From: JAZFYD01 sp036443405
GTDB lineage: Bacteria > Planctomycetota > PLA2
Direction: 5' to 3'
NCBI GenBank assembly: GCA_036443405.1
Contig: JAZFYD010000018.1
Coordinates: 1-22,586 of the forward strand
Length of the DNA stretch: 22,586 nt
The position numbers and the translations under genes were made by a program. Each line of letters opens with the position of its first letter. Position 1 is the first letter of the stretch. Under the pieces are notes generated by a model. That model was not told where the DNA came from. It saw only the letters and a program-made list of their open reading frames with translations, and searched no databases. This document shows positions 14,093 through 21,369 of the stretch, piece after piece.

Positions 14093-16015
14093 ATGGATTT
14101 GGATCGCGAAAAACTGCTCGCTCCGGTCTCACCGGAAGAACCCTCTGGTCCGTGGCTGCGCCGCGATCCCGTGTACGCGGAGATCCAGGAGGCGATGCGG
14201 GCCGAGGCGGGGGATCCGGACTACGGGATCCCGGAGAAAAAAGCCGACTGGCACGAGACCCGCGATATCTGCAACTCCGCGTTGGCAGACAAGACGCGCG
14301 ACTTCTATGTCGCGACCTGTTTGCTCGAAGCCCTCGCCCGCACCGACGGGGTCTCGGGACTCGAGAACGGCCTGTGGGTGCTCGGCACGCTGCACGAGCA
14401 CTTCTGGGCTGATTTCCATCCGCGCCCGCGCGACGAAGGGACCAACTTCGACGGCCGTCTGAATCAGCTCGAAGCGTTCATCCGCACGTTCCCGCGTGTT
14501 CTGGACGCTCTGCCGGCCGGTGACGAGCGCTACGGCATGACGCTGTTCGATTGGAACCACGCGGGCGGCAAACTCCCGGGTGGCCTCGACAGTCCGTTTG
14601 GCGAGGACCAAAAGGCCGAGATCGCCAACGGCACGTCGTGGGACTACTTCGACGGCGCGGTGACCGGGATGAACCGGTGCAAAGAGCAACTCACGCGTTT
14701 GGATGCCCTGCTCGACACGTGCTACACGGACAACGCGCCCTCGCTGCGCGATCTGTTCGAAGAGCTCGAGACGAAGACATCGGTCTACGAAGGGCTGTTG
14801 CGCGACAAGGGTCCGAGCCCGCACGAGGAACAGGCGCGCGAGGTGTTGAACCAGACCGGTTGCGACTTCATCGACGCGGCGTGGCTGGCGGAGCACTTCA
14901 AGGGCGGTCTCTCGCTTTCGCGCGCCATCAACTCCGTCGGCGCGGCCACCGGCGATGCGCGCCAGGGAGTGCAGCCCGACAACGGATGGCCCGCGTTGCT
15001 GGAAGAGCACTGGGGTCGCGGCGACACCTACGAACGCACGACCACCGATCCCGAGCCGGTCGCGCCGCCGCCGGGTGCCACGCCCGCGCCGGCTTCCGCG
15101 CCCGCGGGTGGCGGGCCGGCCGTCCCCGTCGCCGTGAGTGGCGAAGGGCTCGGCCAACTGCTCGGCTCCGCAAACCTGCTGCGTGCGCAGGATCCGGGCA
15201 ACGCTCTGGGGTTTGTGGTTCCGCGCCTGCACAGTTGGGCCGAACTCGAAGGCAAGGACAGCGAAACGGTCGCCGAGATGCCGTCGCCGGCGTCGGGCCT
15301 GCGCGCGAAGCTGGCCGGTCTGTTCGAAAAAGAGGCGTGTGCGGACTTACTGGAAGCGAGCGAGAACGCGATCCTGCAACCCGGCGGCGGCGCCTGGTTG
15401 GATCTGCAGCGCTACTCGTGCGCAGCGATGGGGCAGATCGGGCAACCTTACGGACCGGCACGGCGCGAGGTGTTGCGACAGCTCTCCGGAATGATGGGGC
15501 GTTACCCGTGGTTGCTCGGAGCGCAACTCGGAGACGGGGAACCCTCGGCCGACGAGATCACCCAGAACTGGATCGCATCGGAAGCGCCCGCAGCGCGTCC
15601 GGGCGGCGGCGGCAGCGGACCGAGCGAGCCGGCGGACGAAAACCTCACGCGGGCCGAGTCCTTGCTCTCCAGTGACGGGCTCGAGGCGGCGGTTGCGTTC
15701 CTACAGACCGCTGCGCGCTCGGCCCCCTCGGATCGGGCGCGCGCGCGGCTGCGTCGCGACCTTGCCGAGCTCTGCCTGGGCGCCGAGCGGCCGGAGCTGG
15801 CTGCGCCCGTGCTGGAGGGTTTGCGTGATGAGCTGAACAGCCGCGCCAACGGCTGGGAGGACCCCGCTTTCGTCGGTTCTGTCTTGGAAGCGCTACACAA
15901 AAGTTATACGCTCCTAGCCGTCTCCGCTCCGTCGGAGGAGGTGGATGCGAAGAGGCGATCCGTCGCGGATGATCTGGCGCGAGTGGATTTGGAACGGCGC
16001 CTGCGCCTGGAGTGA
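14093..16015 (+). CDS. tssA: T6SS protein TssA (ImpA family, long form)
   Basis: The product has 640 aa. I chose ATG 14093, which starts directly at the conserved domain (MDLDREKLLAPVSPEEPSG). An in-frame upstream start at 14045 would overlap tagJ and add an unconserved basic stretch. The ImpA_N domain (about 8-130) carries DWHETRDICNSAL, the LLEALARTDGVSGLENGLWVLG core and HEHFWADFHPRPRDEG. A Pro/Ala-rich linker follows at about 330-360. The C-terminal part (about 365-640) is helical and ends in a VasJ-like domain (AVAFLQTAARSAP, DPAFVGSVLEALHKSYTLL). TssA proteins coordinate baseplate, tube and sheath polymerisation, and long forms stay at the distal sheath cap or the baseplate. tssB begins 17 nt after the stop. 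Confidence 0.88.
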   Translation: MDLDREKLLAPVSPEEPSGPWLRRDPVYAEIQEAMRAEAGDPDYGIPEKKADWHETRDICNSALADKTRDFYVATCLLEALARTDGVSGLENGLWVLGTLHEHFWADFHPRPRDEGTNFDGRLNQLEAFIRTFPRVLDALPAGDERYGMTLFDWNHAGGKLPGGLDSPFGEDQKAEIANGTSWDYFDGAVTGMNRCKEQLTRLDALLDTCYTDNAPSLRDLFEELETKTSVYEGLLRDKGPSPHEEQAREVLNQTGCDFIDAAWLAEHFKGGLSLSRAINSVGAATGDARQGVQPDNGWPALLEEHWGRGDTYERTTTDPEPVAPPPGATPAPASAPAGGGPAVPVAVSGEGLGQLLGSANLLRAQDPGNALGFVVPRLHSWAELEGKDSETVAEMPSPASGLRAKLAGLFEKEACADLLEASENAILQPGGGAWLDLQRYSCAAMGQIGQPYGPARREVLRQLSGMMGRYPWLLGAQLGDGEPSADEITQNWIASEAPAARPGGGGSGPSEPADENLTRAESLLSSDGLEAAVAFLQTAARSAPSDRARARLRRDLAELCLGAERPELAAPVLEGLRDELNSRANGWEDPAFVGSVLEALHKSYTLLAVSAPSEEVDAKRRSVADDLARVDLERRLRLE

Positions 16016-16032
16016 ATACAAGGGAGGTCACA

Positions 16033-16593
16033 ATGGCCGAAAGCTCACAACACAAGCTCGATCGGACCCGGAAGCCCCGCGTCCACATCACCTACGACGT
16101 CGAGATCGGTGATGCCCAGGAAATGAAGGAACTGCCGTTCGTGGTTGGCGTCATGGCCGACCTGTCCGGCAATCCGACGGAACCGCTGCCCAAGCTCAAG
16201 GAGCGCAAGTTCGTCGAGGTGGATCGCGACAACTTCGGCGATTTCATGAAGAAACAGAACGTACGCGCTGCGTTCAAGGTCGACAGCAAGCTCAGCGACG
16301 ACCCCGACGCGCAGTTGGCGATCGATCTCGACTTCAAGAGCATGAAGGATTTCGAGCCCGAGGGTGTGGTCAAACAGGTGCCCGCGCTCAACGAGCTGAT
16401 GGAGATCCGCAACCGCCTCAAGTCGCTCCAGTCGCGTGTGACCAGCAGCGACGAGGTGACGGACTTCCTGAAGGAAATCCTGTCCGACGACGCGAAGCGC
16501 GATGCGCTCGCGGGCGAGCTCGGCCTCGGCGGCTCATCGGAACCGGAAGCGCCGGCCGCGGATGACGCGCCCGCACCCGGGGGAGGCGAATAA
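16033..16593 (+). CDS. tssB: T6SS contractile sheath small subunit TssB (VipA)
   Basis: The product has 186 aa. ATG 16033 follows a near-consensus ribosome-binding site, AGGGAGG (16021-16027), with 5-nt spacing; the in-frame ATG at 16012 is therefore less likely. RVHITYDVEIGDAQEMKELP and FVVGVMADLSG are the hallmark TssB segments. RKFVEVDRDNFGDFM and LDFKSMKDFEPEGVVKQVPAL follow, all as expected. The helical C-terminal part (MEIRNRLKSLQSRV) forms the interface with TssC, and the tail is Ala/Pro/Asp/Gly-rich and probably disordered. With TssC it forms the extended cytoplasmic sheath whose contraction drives the Hcp tube and spike outward. tssC starts 3 nt after the stop codon. Confidence 0.96.
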   Translation: MAESSQHKLDRTRKPRVHITYDVEIGDAQEMKELPFVVGVMADLSGNPTEPLPKLKERKFVEVDRDNFGDFMKKQNVRAAFKVDSKLSDDPDAQLAIDLDFKSMKDFEPEGVVKQVPALNELMEIRNRLKSLQSRVTSSDEVTDFLKEILSDDAKRDALAGELGLGGSSEPEAPAADDAPAPGGGE

Positions 16594-16595
16594 AG

Positions 16596-18068
16596 ATGCC
16601 CGAAGAACAGGCAGCCGGATCGGCCGGCAAGACCACAACGTCGCTTCTCGACGCGGTTCTCACCAAGGGATTCCGCGCCAAGACCAAGGACCAGAAGACC
16701 GAAGCCAAAAAGGACATCGAAGCTCTCGTCAGCGAGGTGCTCAAGGGTGTCAAGTTCGGCTCCAAAAAGGTGGACAAGTCGCTCGAGGCGCGCATCGCCG
16801 AGATCGACGGCGTCTTGTCTTCGCAGCTCAGCGCGATCATGCACCACGAGGACTTCCAGAAGCTCGAGGGCTCCTGGCGCGGCCTCAGCTACTTCGTGCA
16901 CGGCACCAACACGTCCACGAGCTTGAAGATCCGGGTGCTGAATGCCTCCAAGGAGGAGTTGCAGCAGGATCAGGAGGACGCCTCCGAATTCGACCAGACC
17001 GCTTTGTGGAAGGCGATCTACGAGGAGGAGTTCGGCACGTTCGGTGGTGCGCCGTATGGCGCGCTGGTCGGCGACTACTACTGGGGCAAGGGCCCCGAGG
17101 ATGTCGACCTGCTGAGCCGCCTCTCCAGTGTCGCCGCGGCGGCGCACGCGCCGCTCCTGAGTGCGGCCTCGGAGGATCTCTTCGATCTCGAGAGCTACAC
17201 GGACATCGGCAAGCCCCGCGATCTCACCAAGATCTTCGACCGGGCGGACTACACGGCATGGAACGCCTTCCGCGACTCCGATGACTCGCGGTACGTGGCT
17301 CTTTCGCTGCCGCGTTTCCTGTCGCGCCTGCCGTACGGCGAAGCGACCAAGAAGATCAAGGCGTTCAACTACGAAGAGGGTGTGGACGGTAAGAACCACC
17401 AGAACTACTGCTGGAGCAACGCCGCGTACACGGCGGCGACGCGCATGACCGACGCATTCGACAAACACGGCTGGTGCGTTGCGATCCGCGGCGTGCAGGG
17501 CGGTGGACTCGTCGAAGGCCTGCCCACGCACAACTTCAAGACGGATGAGGGCGAGGTCGCGATGCAGTGTCCGACCGAGATCCAGATCACGGATCGCCGG
17601 GAAGCGGAACTCTACAAGCTCGGATTCATGCCGCTCCTGCACTGCAAGGGCAAGGACTACGCCGCGTTCTTCGGCGCGCAGTCGGTGCACCGTCCCAAGA
17701 AGTGGGACACCGATGCGGCCAACGCGAACGAGCAGCTTTCGTCCCAGATCCCGTATCTGATGGCGACGAGCCGTTTCGCGCATTATCTGAAAGCGATCTG
17801 CCGCGACTGGGTCGGCGGATTCGCCGAGCGCGACGAGGTCGAGAATCGCCTCAACCGTTGGATCTCCAACTACGTGCTGCTCAACGACTCGGCGGGCCAG
17901 GACACCAAGGCCAAGTACCCGTTGCGCGAGGCGCGCATCGACGTCAAGGAGATCCCGGGCAAGCCCGGCCACTACCAGGCGATCGCGTACCTGCGGCCGC
18001 ACTTCCAGCTCGAGGAGATCGGTGTCTCCCTGAGGCTGGTGGCCGAGCTGCCCCAACCCGTGAGTTAG
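16596..18068 (+). CDS. tssC: T6SS contractile sheath large subunit TssC (VipB)
   Basis: The 490-aa product has normal TssC length. A strong ribosome-binding site, GGGGGAGG (16579-16586), precedes the ATG by 9 nt. The N-terminal linker (SLLDAVLTKGF, residues 16-26) is the part that links neighbouring sheath subunits. It is followed by IAEIDGVLSSQLSAIMHHEDFQKLEGSWRGL (67-97), FDQTALWKAIYEEEFGTFGG, LPRFLSRLPYG, WSNAAYTAATRM, QIPYLMATSRFAHYLKAI, and the C-terminal KYPLREARIDVKEIPGKPG and YLRPHFQLEEIGVSLRLVAELP. TssC pairs with TssB to form the cytoplasmic sheath. A terminator-like hairpin lies 27 nt after the stop, before the second TssC-like gene. Confidence 0.97.
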   Translation: MPEEQAAGSAGKTTTSLLDAVLTKGFRAKTKDQKTEAKKDIEALVSEVLKGVKFGSKKVDKSLEARIAEIDGVLSSQLSAIMHHEDFQKLEGSWRGLSYFVHGTNTSTSLKIRVLNASKEELQQDQEDASEFDQTALWKAIYEEEFGTFGGAPYGALVGDYYWGKGPEDVDLLSRLSSVAAAAHAPLLSAASEDLFDLESYTDIGKPRDLTKIFDRADYTAWNAFRDSDDSRYVALSLPRFLSRLPYGEATKKIKAFNYEEGVDGKNHQNYCWSNAAYTAATRMTDAFDKHGWCVAIRGVQGGGLVEGLPTHNFKTDEGEVAMQCPTEIQITDRREAELYKLGFMPLLHCKGKDYAAFFGAQSVHRPKKWDTDAANANEQLSSQIPYLMATSRFAHYLKAICRDWVGGFAERDEVENRLNRWISNYVLLNDSAGQDTKAKYPLREARIDVKEIPGKPGHYQAIAYLRPHFQLEEIGVSLRLVAELPQPVS

Positions 18069-18075
18069 GTCGCGC

Positions 18076-19485
18076 GTGGTTCAAGAAGGACTAACAACCG
18101 CTCCGTCTCCGAATCGAGGCGGAGCGGTTTTCTCGTACGTGCGCAATGCGCTCGGTCGCGGCGAAACCGAACCGCGCGAGATCTCCATCTCGATTTCGGA
18201 GGCGATCGCGGAGATCGACCGCCGCGTGCACGCGCAGGTCAACGAGATCCTGCACGCCGCGAAGTTCCGGGCGCTCGAGGCCTCCTGGAGTTCGCTGGAG
18301 TATCTCGTCGCGCAGATGCCCGTCGATCCCGGCATCCAACTCCGCGTGCTGAACGTGAAGCGCGACGAGCTGCTGGGAGACTTCGAGGACTCGATCGAGT
18401 TCGACCGCACCGCGATGTTCCAGCTCGTGTACGAACAGGAGTTCGGGAAGTTCGGCGGCGACCCGTACACGGTGCTCGTGGCCGATTACCACTTCTCCCA
18501 AAGCGGCGAGGACGTCGAACTGTTGCAGGGTCTGGCGGAGGTCGGCGCCGCCGCGCACTGCGTGGTTGCAGCCGGCGCGTCCCCGGAGCTGCTCGGATAC
18601 GACCACTGGGGCGAGTTCTCGCTGCGCGGGGTTCCGGAGGAGGTGTACGGCGGCCCCGCCACGATCCCGTGGATGAGCTTCCGTCGCCGCGACGACGCGC
18701 GCTACGTGGCGCTGTGCATGCCGCGTTTTCTGTTGCGCCGTCCGTACCGTCCCGATGACCCCGACCGCCAGTTGCGTTTGCGGGAGGGAGTGCCGGCCTC
18801 CGGTGACGCCAGGCTGTGGGGCAACAGCGCCTACCTGCTCGCGGAGCGCGCGATGCAGGCGTTCCACCGCTACGGGTGGTGCACCGCGTTGCGCGGCCTC
18901 TACGACGAGCAGGGCGTGCCCGGCGGGTTGGTGCGCGAGTCGGCTTCCACCGATGCCGAGGGGCTCGTGCCGCTCGCGCCGGTCGAGGTGCGGGTGACCG
19001 AGTCGCAGGAAAAGGGCCTGCTCGAGTTGGGGCTCGTGCCTTTGTGCGCGGTTTCCGGCACCGCGACGGTTTCGTTCTTCGGAGTGCCGAGCGTGCACCT
19101 ACCGCGGAACACCGACGACGAAGCGGTGAACAGCAACCTGAAACTGTCGGCGCAGATTCCCTACATGTTCGCGGCCTCGCGGTTCGCGCACTACATGAAG
19201 GTGATGTTGCGCGACAAGGTCGGCGCGTACACCGACGCCGACGGCGTGCAGCGCGAGCTGAGCCAGTGGCTCGCGAAGTACACCCTCGACGACGACGACG
19301 CCCCGGACGAGCGCAAGGCGCAGTACCCGCTGCGCGAATACAACGTGATGGTGCGCGAAAAGGCCGGCCGCCCCGGCGAGCTCGAGTGCATCGCACAGCT
19401 AAAGCCGCACTATCAGATCGAAGACCCGGGTGTCGCGTTGCGACTTGCCGTGGATTTGCCGAACCCGGAGGACACCAAGAGATGA
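18076..19485 (+). CDS. Second TssC-like sheath protein (TssC paralogue, ImpD-like)
   Basis: The product has 469 aa from GTG 18076, 7 nt after the tssC stop. GTG 18139 (VRNALGRGE) is an alternative that would remove 21 residues and place the start after the hairpin. From about residue 40 it follows TssC throughout: IAEIDRRVHAQVNEILHAAKFRALEASWSSLEYLV, EFDRTAMFQLVYEQEFGKFGG, MPRFLLRRPY, WGNSAYLLAERAM, QIPYMFAASRFAHYMKVMLRD and QYPLREYNVMVREKAG. It is clearly divergent, the HHEDF motif is HAAKF, and the TssC N-terminal linker (SLLDAVLTKGF and following) is missing. Paired TssC-family genes are known (ImpC/ImpD). It could be a minor or end subunit of the sheath. The stop overlaps the next ATG by 4 nt (ATGA). 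Confidence 0.9.
   Translation: MVQEGLTTAPSPNRGGAVFSYVRNALGRGETEPREISISISEAIAEIDRRVHAQVNEILHAAKFRALEASWSSLEYLVAQMPVDPGIQLRVLNVKRDELLGDFEDSIEFDRTAMFQLVYEQEFGKFGGDPYTVLVADYHFSQSGEDVELLQGLAEVGAAAHCVVAAGASPELLGYDHWGEFSLRGVPEEVYGGPATIPWMSFRRRDDARYVALCMPRFLLRRPYRPDDPDRQLRLREGVPASGDARLWGNSAYLLAERAMQAFHRYGWCTALRGLYDEQGVPGGLVRESASTDAEGLVPLAPVEVRVTESQEKGLLELGLVPLCAVSGTATVSFFGVPSVHLPRNTDDEAVNSNLKLSAQIPYMFAASRFAHYMKVMLRDKVGAYTDADGVQRELSQWLAKYTLDDDDAPDERKAQYPLREYNVMVREKAGRPGELECIAQLKPHYQIEDPGVALRLAVDLPNPEDTKR
18096..18131 (+). terminator. Intrinsic terminator or attenuator hairpin between tssC and its paralogue
   Basis: AACCGCTCCGTCTC (18096-18109) pairs with GAGGCGGAGCGGTT (18116-18129) over a CGAATC loop, giving 14 bp with a single G-T wobble. 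It is followed by T18130-T18131, so TTTT spans 18128-18131. A short A-rich stretch precedes it. It starts 27 nt after the tssC stop. Stem strength is excellent and the T-run is short. It either ends a fraction of transcripts or sequesters the GGAG at 18121-18124, which could serve GTG 18139. Confidence 0.6.
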
Positions 19486-20099
19486 GTGAGTCGGGAGCTT
19501 CAACGAATCCGCAACTCGTGTGTTGCGGCGGGCTTGCTGCGCCTCCGGTCATCGTTCGCGGTGTGGCGACGTACGCCAAGTGGGACTCGGACTTGCAACG
19601 ATCCGTGTGGGACTTGCTCTACGCGTCCATGACTGAGGGGCCGCATCCGGGCCATGACGACCGAGGTCGGGCCCTCGCGGAAACCCATTCGATTCCGGGC
19701 GACGATCTTGTCGCGACGGTGCAGGGCCTTGCGTTGTTGGTCGGACAATCCGCTGCACACGATCTGACCGTGGAGCAATTCCAGCAGGACCTCGCGAAAC
19801 TCGTCGCGGACGGTGAAATGACAATCGAGTTTCTTGTTTCACGCTACGCTTCCGTCAAGCCTGAGTTACGGAGAGGTATCCAGCATGCCGCGCTCGAAGA
19901 TCACGGCAATGTGTTCACGGGCCTGAACTGGCGAGTCCAAAAGATCACGTCCGCGGATCGAGGGGTGCGGCTGGATTCGGACATCGTCGTGCTGACGCTC
20001 AGTTACTCCGACGGCGGAGAGCATCGGCGCCTAACGCTCCAGTTCACACCGGAGTCGATTGGCGAGCTGCGAACATTCGTCGCGCGCCTCAGCGGGTGA
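19482..20099 (+). CDS. COMM-domain (COMMD)-like protein, T6SS-linked, function unknown
   Basis: The product has 205 aa. ATG 19482 overlaps the previous stop (ATGA) and has a ribosome-binding site, GGAGG, 10 nt upstream (19467-19471). The layout looks like eukaryotic COMMD proteins. Residues about 11-50 (LVCCGGLAAPPVIVRGVATY, SDLQRSVWDLL) and 73-132 (GDDLVATVQGLALLVGQSAA, LTVEQFQQDLAKL, IEFLVSRYASVKPELR) form an all-helical N-terminal domain. The C-terminal part (about 142-203) reads as a COMM domain with the hallmark FTGLNWRVQKI (Trp150-Arg151), two strands (IVVLTLSYSD, RRLTLQFTP) and a final helix (ESIGELRTFVARL). From memory the order and spacing follow COMMD4 closely. It has no signal peptide, so it is cytoplasmic. 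Its T6SS role is unknown. Codon use is less GC-biased than in the sheath genes. Confidence 0.7.
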   Translation: MSESGASTNPQLVCCGGLAAPPVIVRGVATYAKWDSDLQRSVWDLLYASMTEGPHPGHDDRGRALAETHSIPGDDLVATVQGLALLVGQSAAHDLTVEQFQQDLAKLVADGEMTIEFLVSRYASVKPELRRGIQHAALEDHGNVFTGLNWRVQKITSADRGVRLDSDIVVLTLSYSDGGEHRRLTLQFTPESIGELRTFVARLSG

Positions 20100-20102
20100 T
20101 TG

Positions 20103-20116
20103 GACGCCGGGGCGTC
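20103..20116. other. Short palindrome in the gap between convergent T6SS blocks
   Basis: GACGCCGGGGCGTC is a perfect 14-bp palindrome that can fold as a 5-bp stem with a 4-nt loop. It fills the 15-nt gap between the COMMD-like stop (20099) and the DUF4150 stop (20115). There is no T-run. It could be a weak bidirectional terminator. Confidence 0.25.
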
Positions 20117-20522
20117 AGCTCATCAGGATGACCTTGACCTGACTCGGGGCGATTTGCTGGCCCGCCGGCATGTTCGCGTTCATCCCGTTGTGGCCGGTGA
20201 TCGACATCAAATGCACCGCAGGTTTGCCCTCGATGAACACGTTCGCGCTTCCCTTTTTATAGGTGATTTTCTGCATGTTGGCGCCGGACACGACTCCGCC
20301 GGCGACTCCTGCTTCGTCTCCCTGCGACATGGGAATCTCGGACATGAGGTTCAGCGCGGGCATGTTGCAGATGAAGATCTTCTGAGCCATTTTCATCGCG
20401 GTCGCGCACATCCCCATGTTCGGGTAAGGGATCGGCACCGGCGGGGCCGGCGGCGCGGGAGTCTTGCAAGTGTCGGGGACGCCGAGGCAATTGCCCGACT
20501 GTTTGGAGGATGCGGGGAACAT
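20115..20522 (-). CDS. DUF4150 PAAR-like T6SS tip protein
   Basis: The product has 135 aa. PDTCKTPAPPAPPVPIPYPNMGM (16-38), MSQGDEAGVAGGVVSG (65-80) and FIEGKPAVHLMSITGHN (96-112) match the DUF4150/PAAR_4 family, whose members cap the VgrG spike and can carry effectors. The region is Gly- and Met-rich, with short beta strands as expected for a pyramidal tip. No effector or toxin domain is fused, and the protein ends soon after the domain. It has no signal peptide, as expected for a secreted T6SS part. The ATG at 20522 is 7 nt after the DUF3540 stop, so the two are almost certainly co-translated. It converges on the sheath/COMMD-like operon. Confidence 0.85.
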   Translation of the reverse strand: MFPASSKQSGNCLGVPDTCKTPAPPAPPVPIPYPNMGMCATAMKMAQKIFICNMPALNLMSEIPMSQGDEAGVAGGVVSGANMQKITYKKGSANVFIEGKPAVHLMSITGHNGMNANMPAGQQIAPSQVKVILMS

Positions 20523-20529
20523 GATCTTG

Positions 20530-21369
20530 TTAGCCCAAGTGGATCTTACTGCCGTCGATCTGTACTTCTTTGTCCGACTTCAGACTGGCCCGATCGGAGT
20601 GGACTGACCAGTCTCCGCGAACCAGCGTGCGCACACGGCCGGCAAAAGTCTCGGCCAGTTCTTCGATTCGCCGATAGATGTTCTGCGCTCGAAGTCGCAG
20701 TGTGCCGACTCGGACCTCTGCGTGCTCCGCCTCCACACTGGCCCGTTTGGAGCGGACTCTCAGTCCGGAAGCTGCGATCGTGGTGTCGCCCAATTCGAGA
20801 GTGGATTGTTTCGCATGGAGTCGGAGTTGCCGTCCAAGAAGTTGGATACCGCGGCTACTGACCAAGAGAGCCGTTCGGCAGCTCTCGGTGAGTTGGCCTT
20901 GAATGATCCCGGCCCAACTTCGCCCGTGCAGCGTCGTTCGTTCGCCCTCGATGTGTACGTTCTCTCCCGCGCAAAGGCGAATCGTCCCGCGGGCCGCAAG
21001 TTCGAGGTCGGTCCCGTTCGGGCGGACGGTCGTTTTCCCGTTCTTTGAGTCATACTCGAAGATGAGTACGCCACGTTCATCGTGAACAGCGAGTATGTCG
21101 CCGTTCGCAACTGCTGTGGTTCCGCTGTTGGTTCGAATGACGGCAGGTGCGGAGTTCGTGAGTACACCAACGACGAAGCGACTCGGAACTCGGCCGATCA
21201 TGACCACCGAATCTCCCGGCTCGAGTCGGCCGCCCGGAATCGCAACTCGTGCGCGCGCGATTTCGCCATCGGGTCCCTGGACCTGGACTGTGCCGTCAGC
21301 GATAGACACGACGCGTCCCTGAGAGATGAGTTCATCGGTGTCGCAATAGGCGGGAGGCGTGTAGTTCAT
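20530..21369 (-). CDS. DUF3540 protein, T6SS spike-associated
   Basis: The product has 279 aa. The N-terminal beta domain (about 15-72: GRVVSIADGTVQVQGPDG, RARVAIPGGRLEPGDSVVMI, RFVVGVLTN) resembles the OB/gp5-like fold at the base of DUF3540. The C-terminal half (about 120-279) is a repetitive beta structure (LELAARGTIRLCAGENVHI, LLGRQLRLHAKQSTLELGD) with a helix, IYRRIEELAETFAGRVRTLV, and the typical end IDGSKIHLG. DUF3540 genes occur in T6SS clusters together with DUF4150, DUF2169 and pentapeptide proteins. The molecular role is not established, and a VgrG-like or adaptor function is inferred. The ATG at 21369 overlaps the stop of the pentapeptide gene by 4 nt (ATGA). Confidence 0.8.
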   Translation of the reverse strand: MNYTPPAYCDTDELISQGRVVSIADGTVQVQGPDGEIARARVAIPGGRLEPGDSVVMIGRVPSRFVVGVLTNSAPAVIRTNSGTTAVANGDILAVHDERGVLIFEYDSKNGKTTVRPNGTDLELAARGTIRLCAGENVHIEGERTTLHGRSWAGIIQGQLTESCRTALLVSSRGIQLLGRQLRLHAKQSTLELGDTTIAASGLRVRSKRASVEAEHAEVRVGTLRLRAQNIYRRIEELAETFAGRVRTLVRGDWSVHSDRASLKSDKEVQIDGSKIHLG

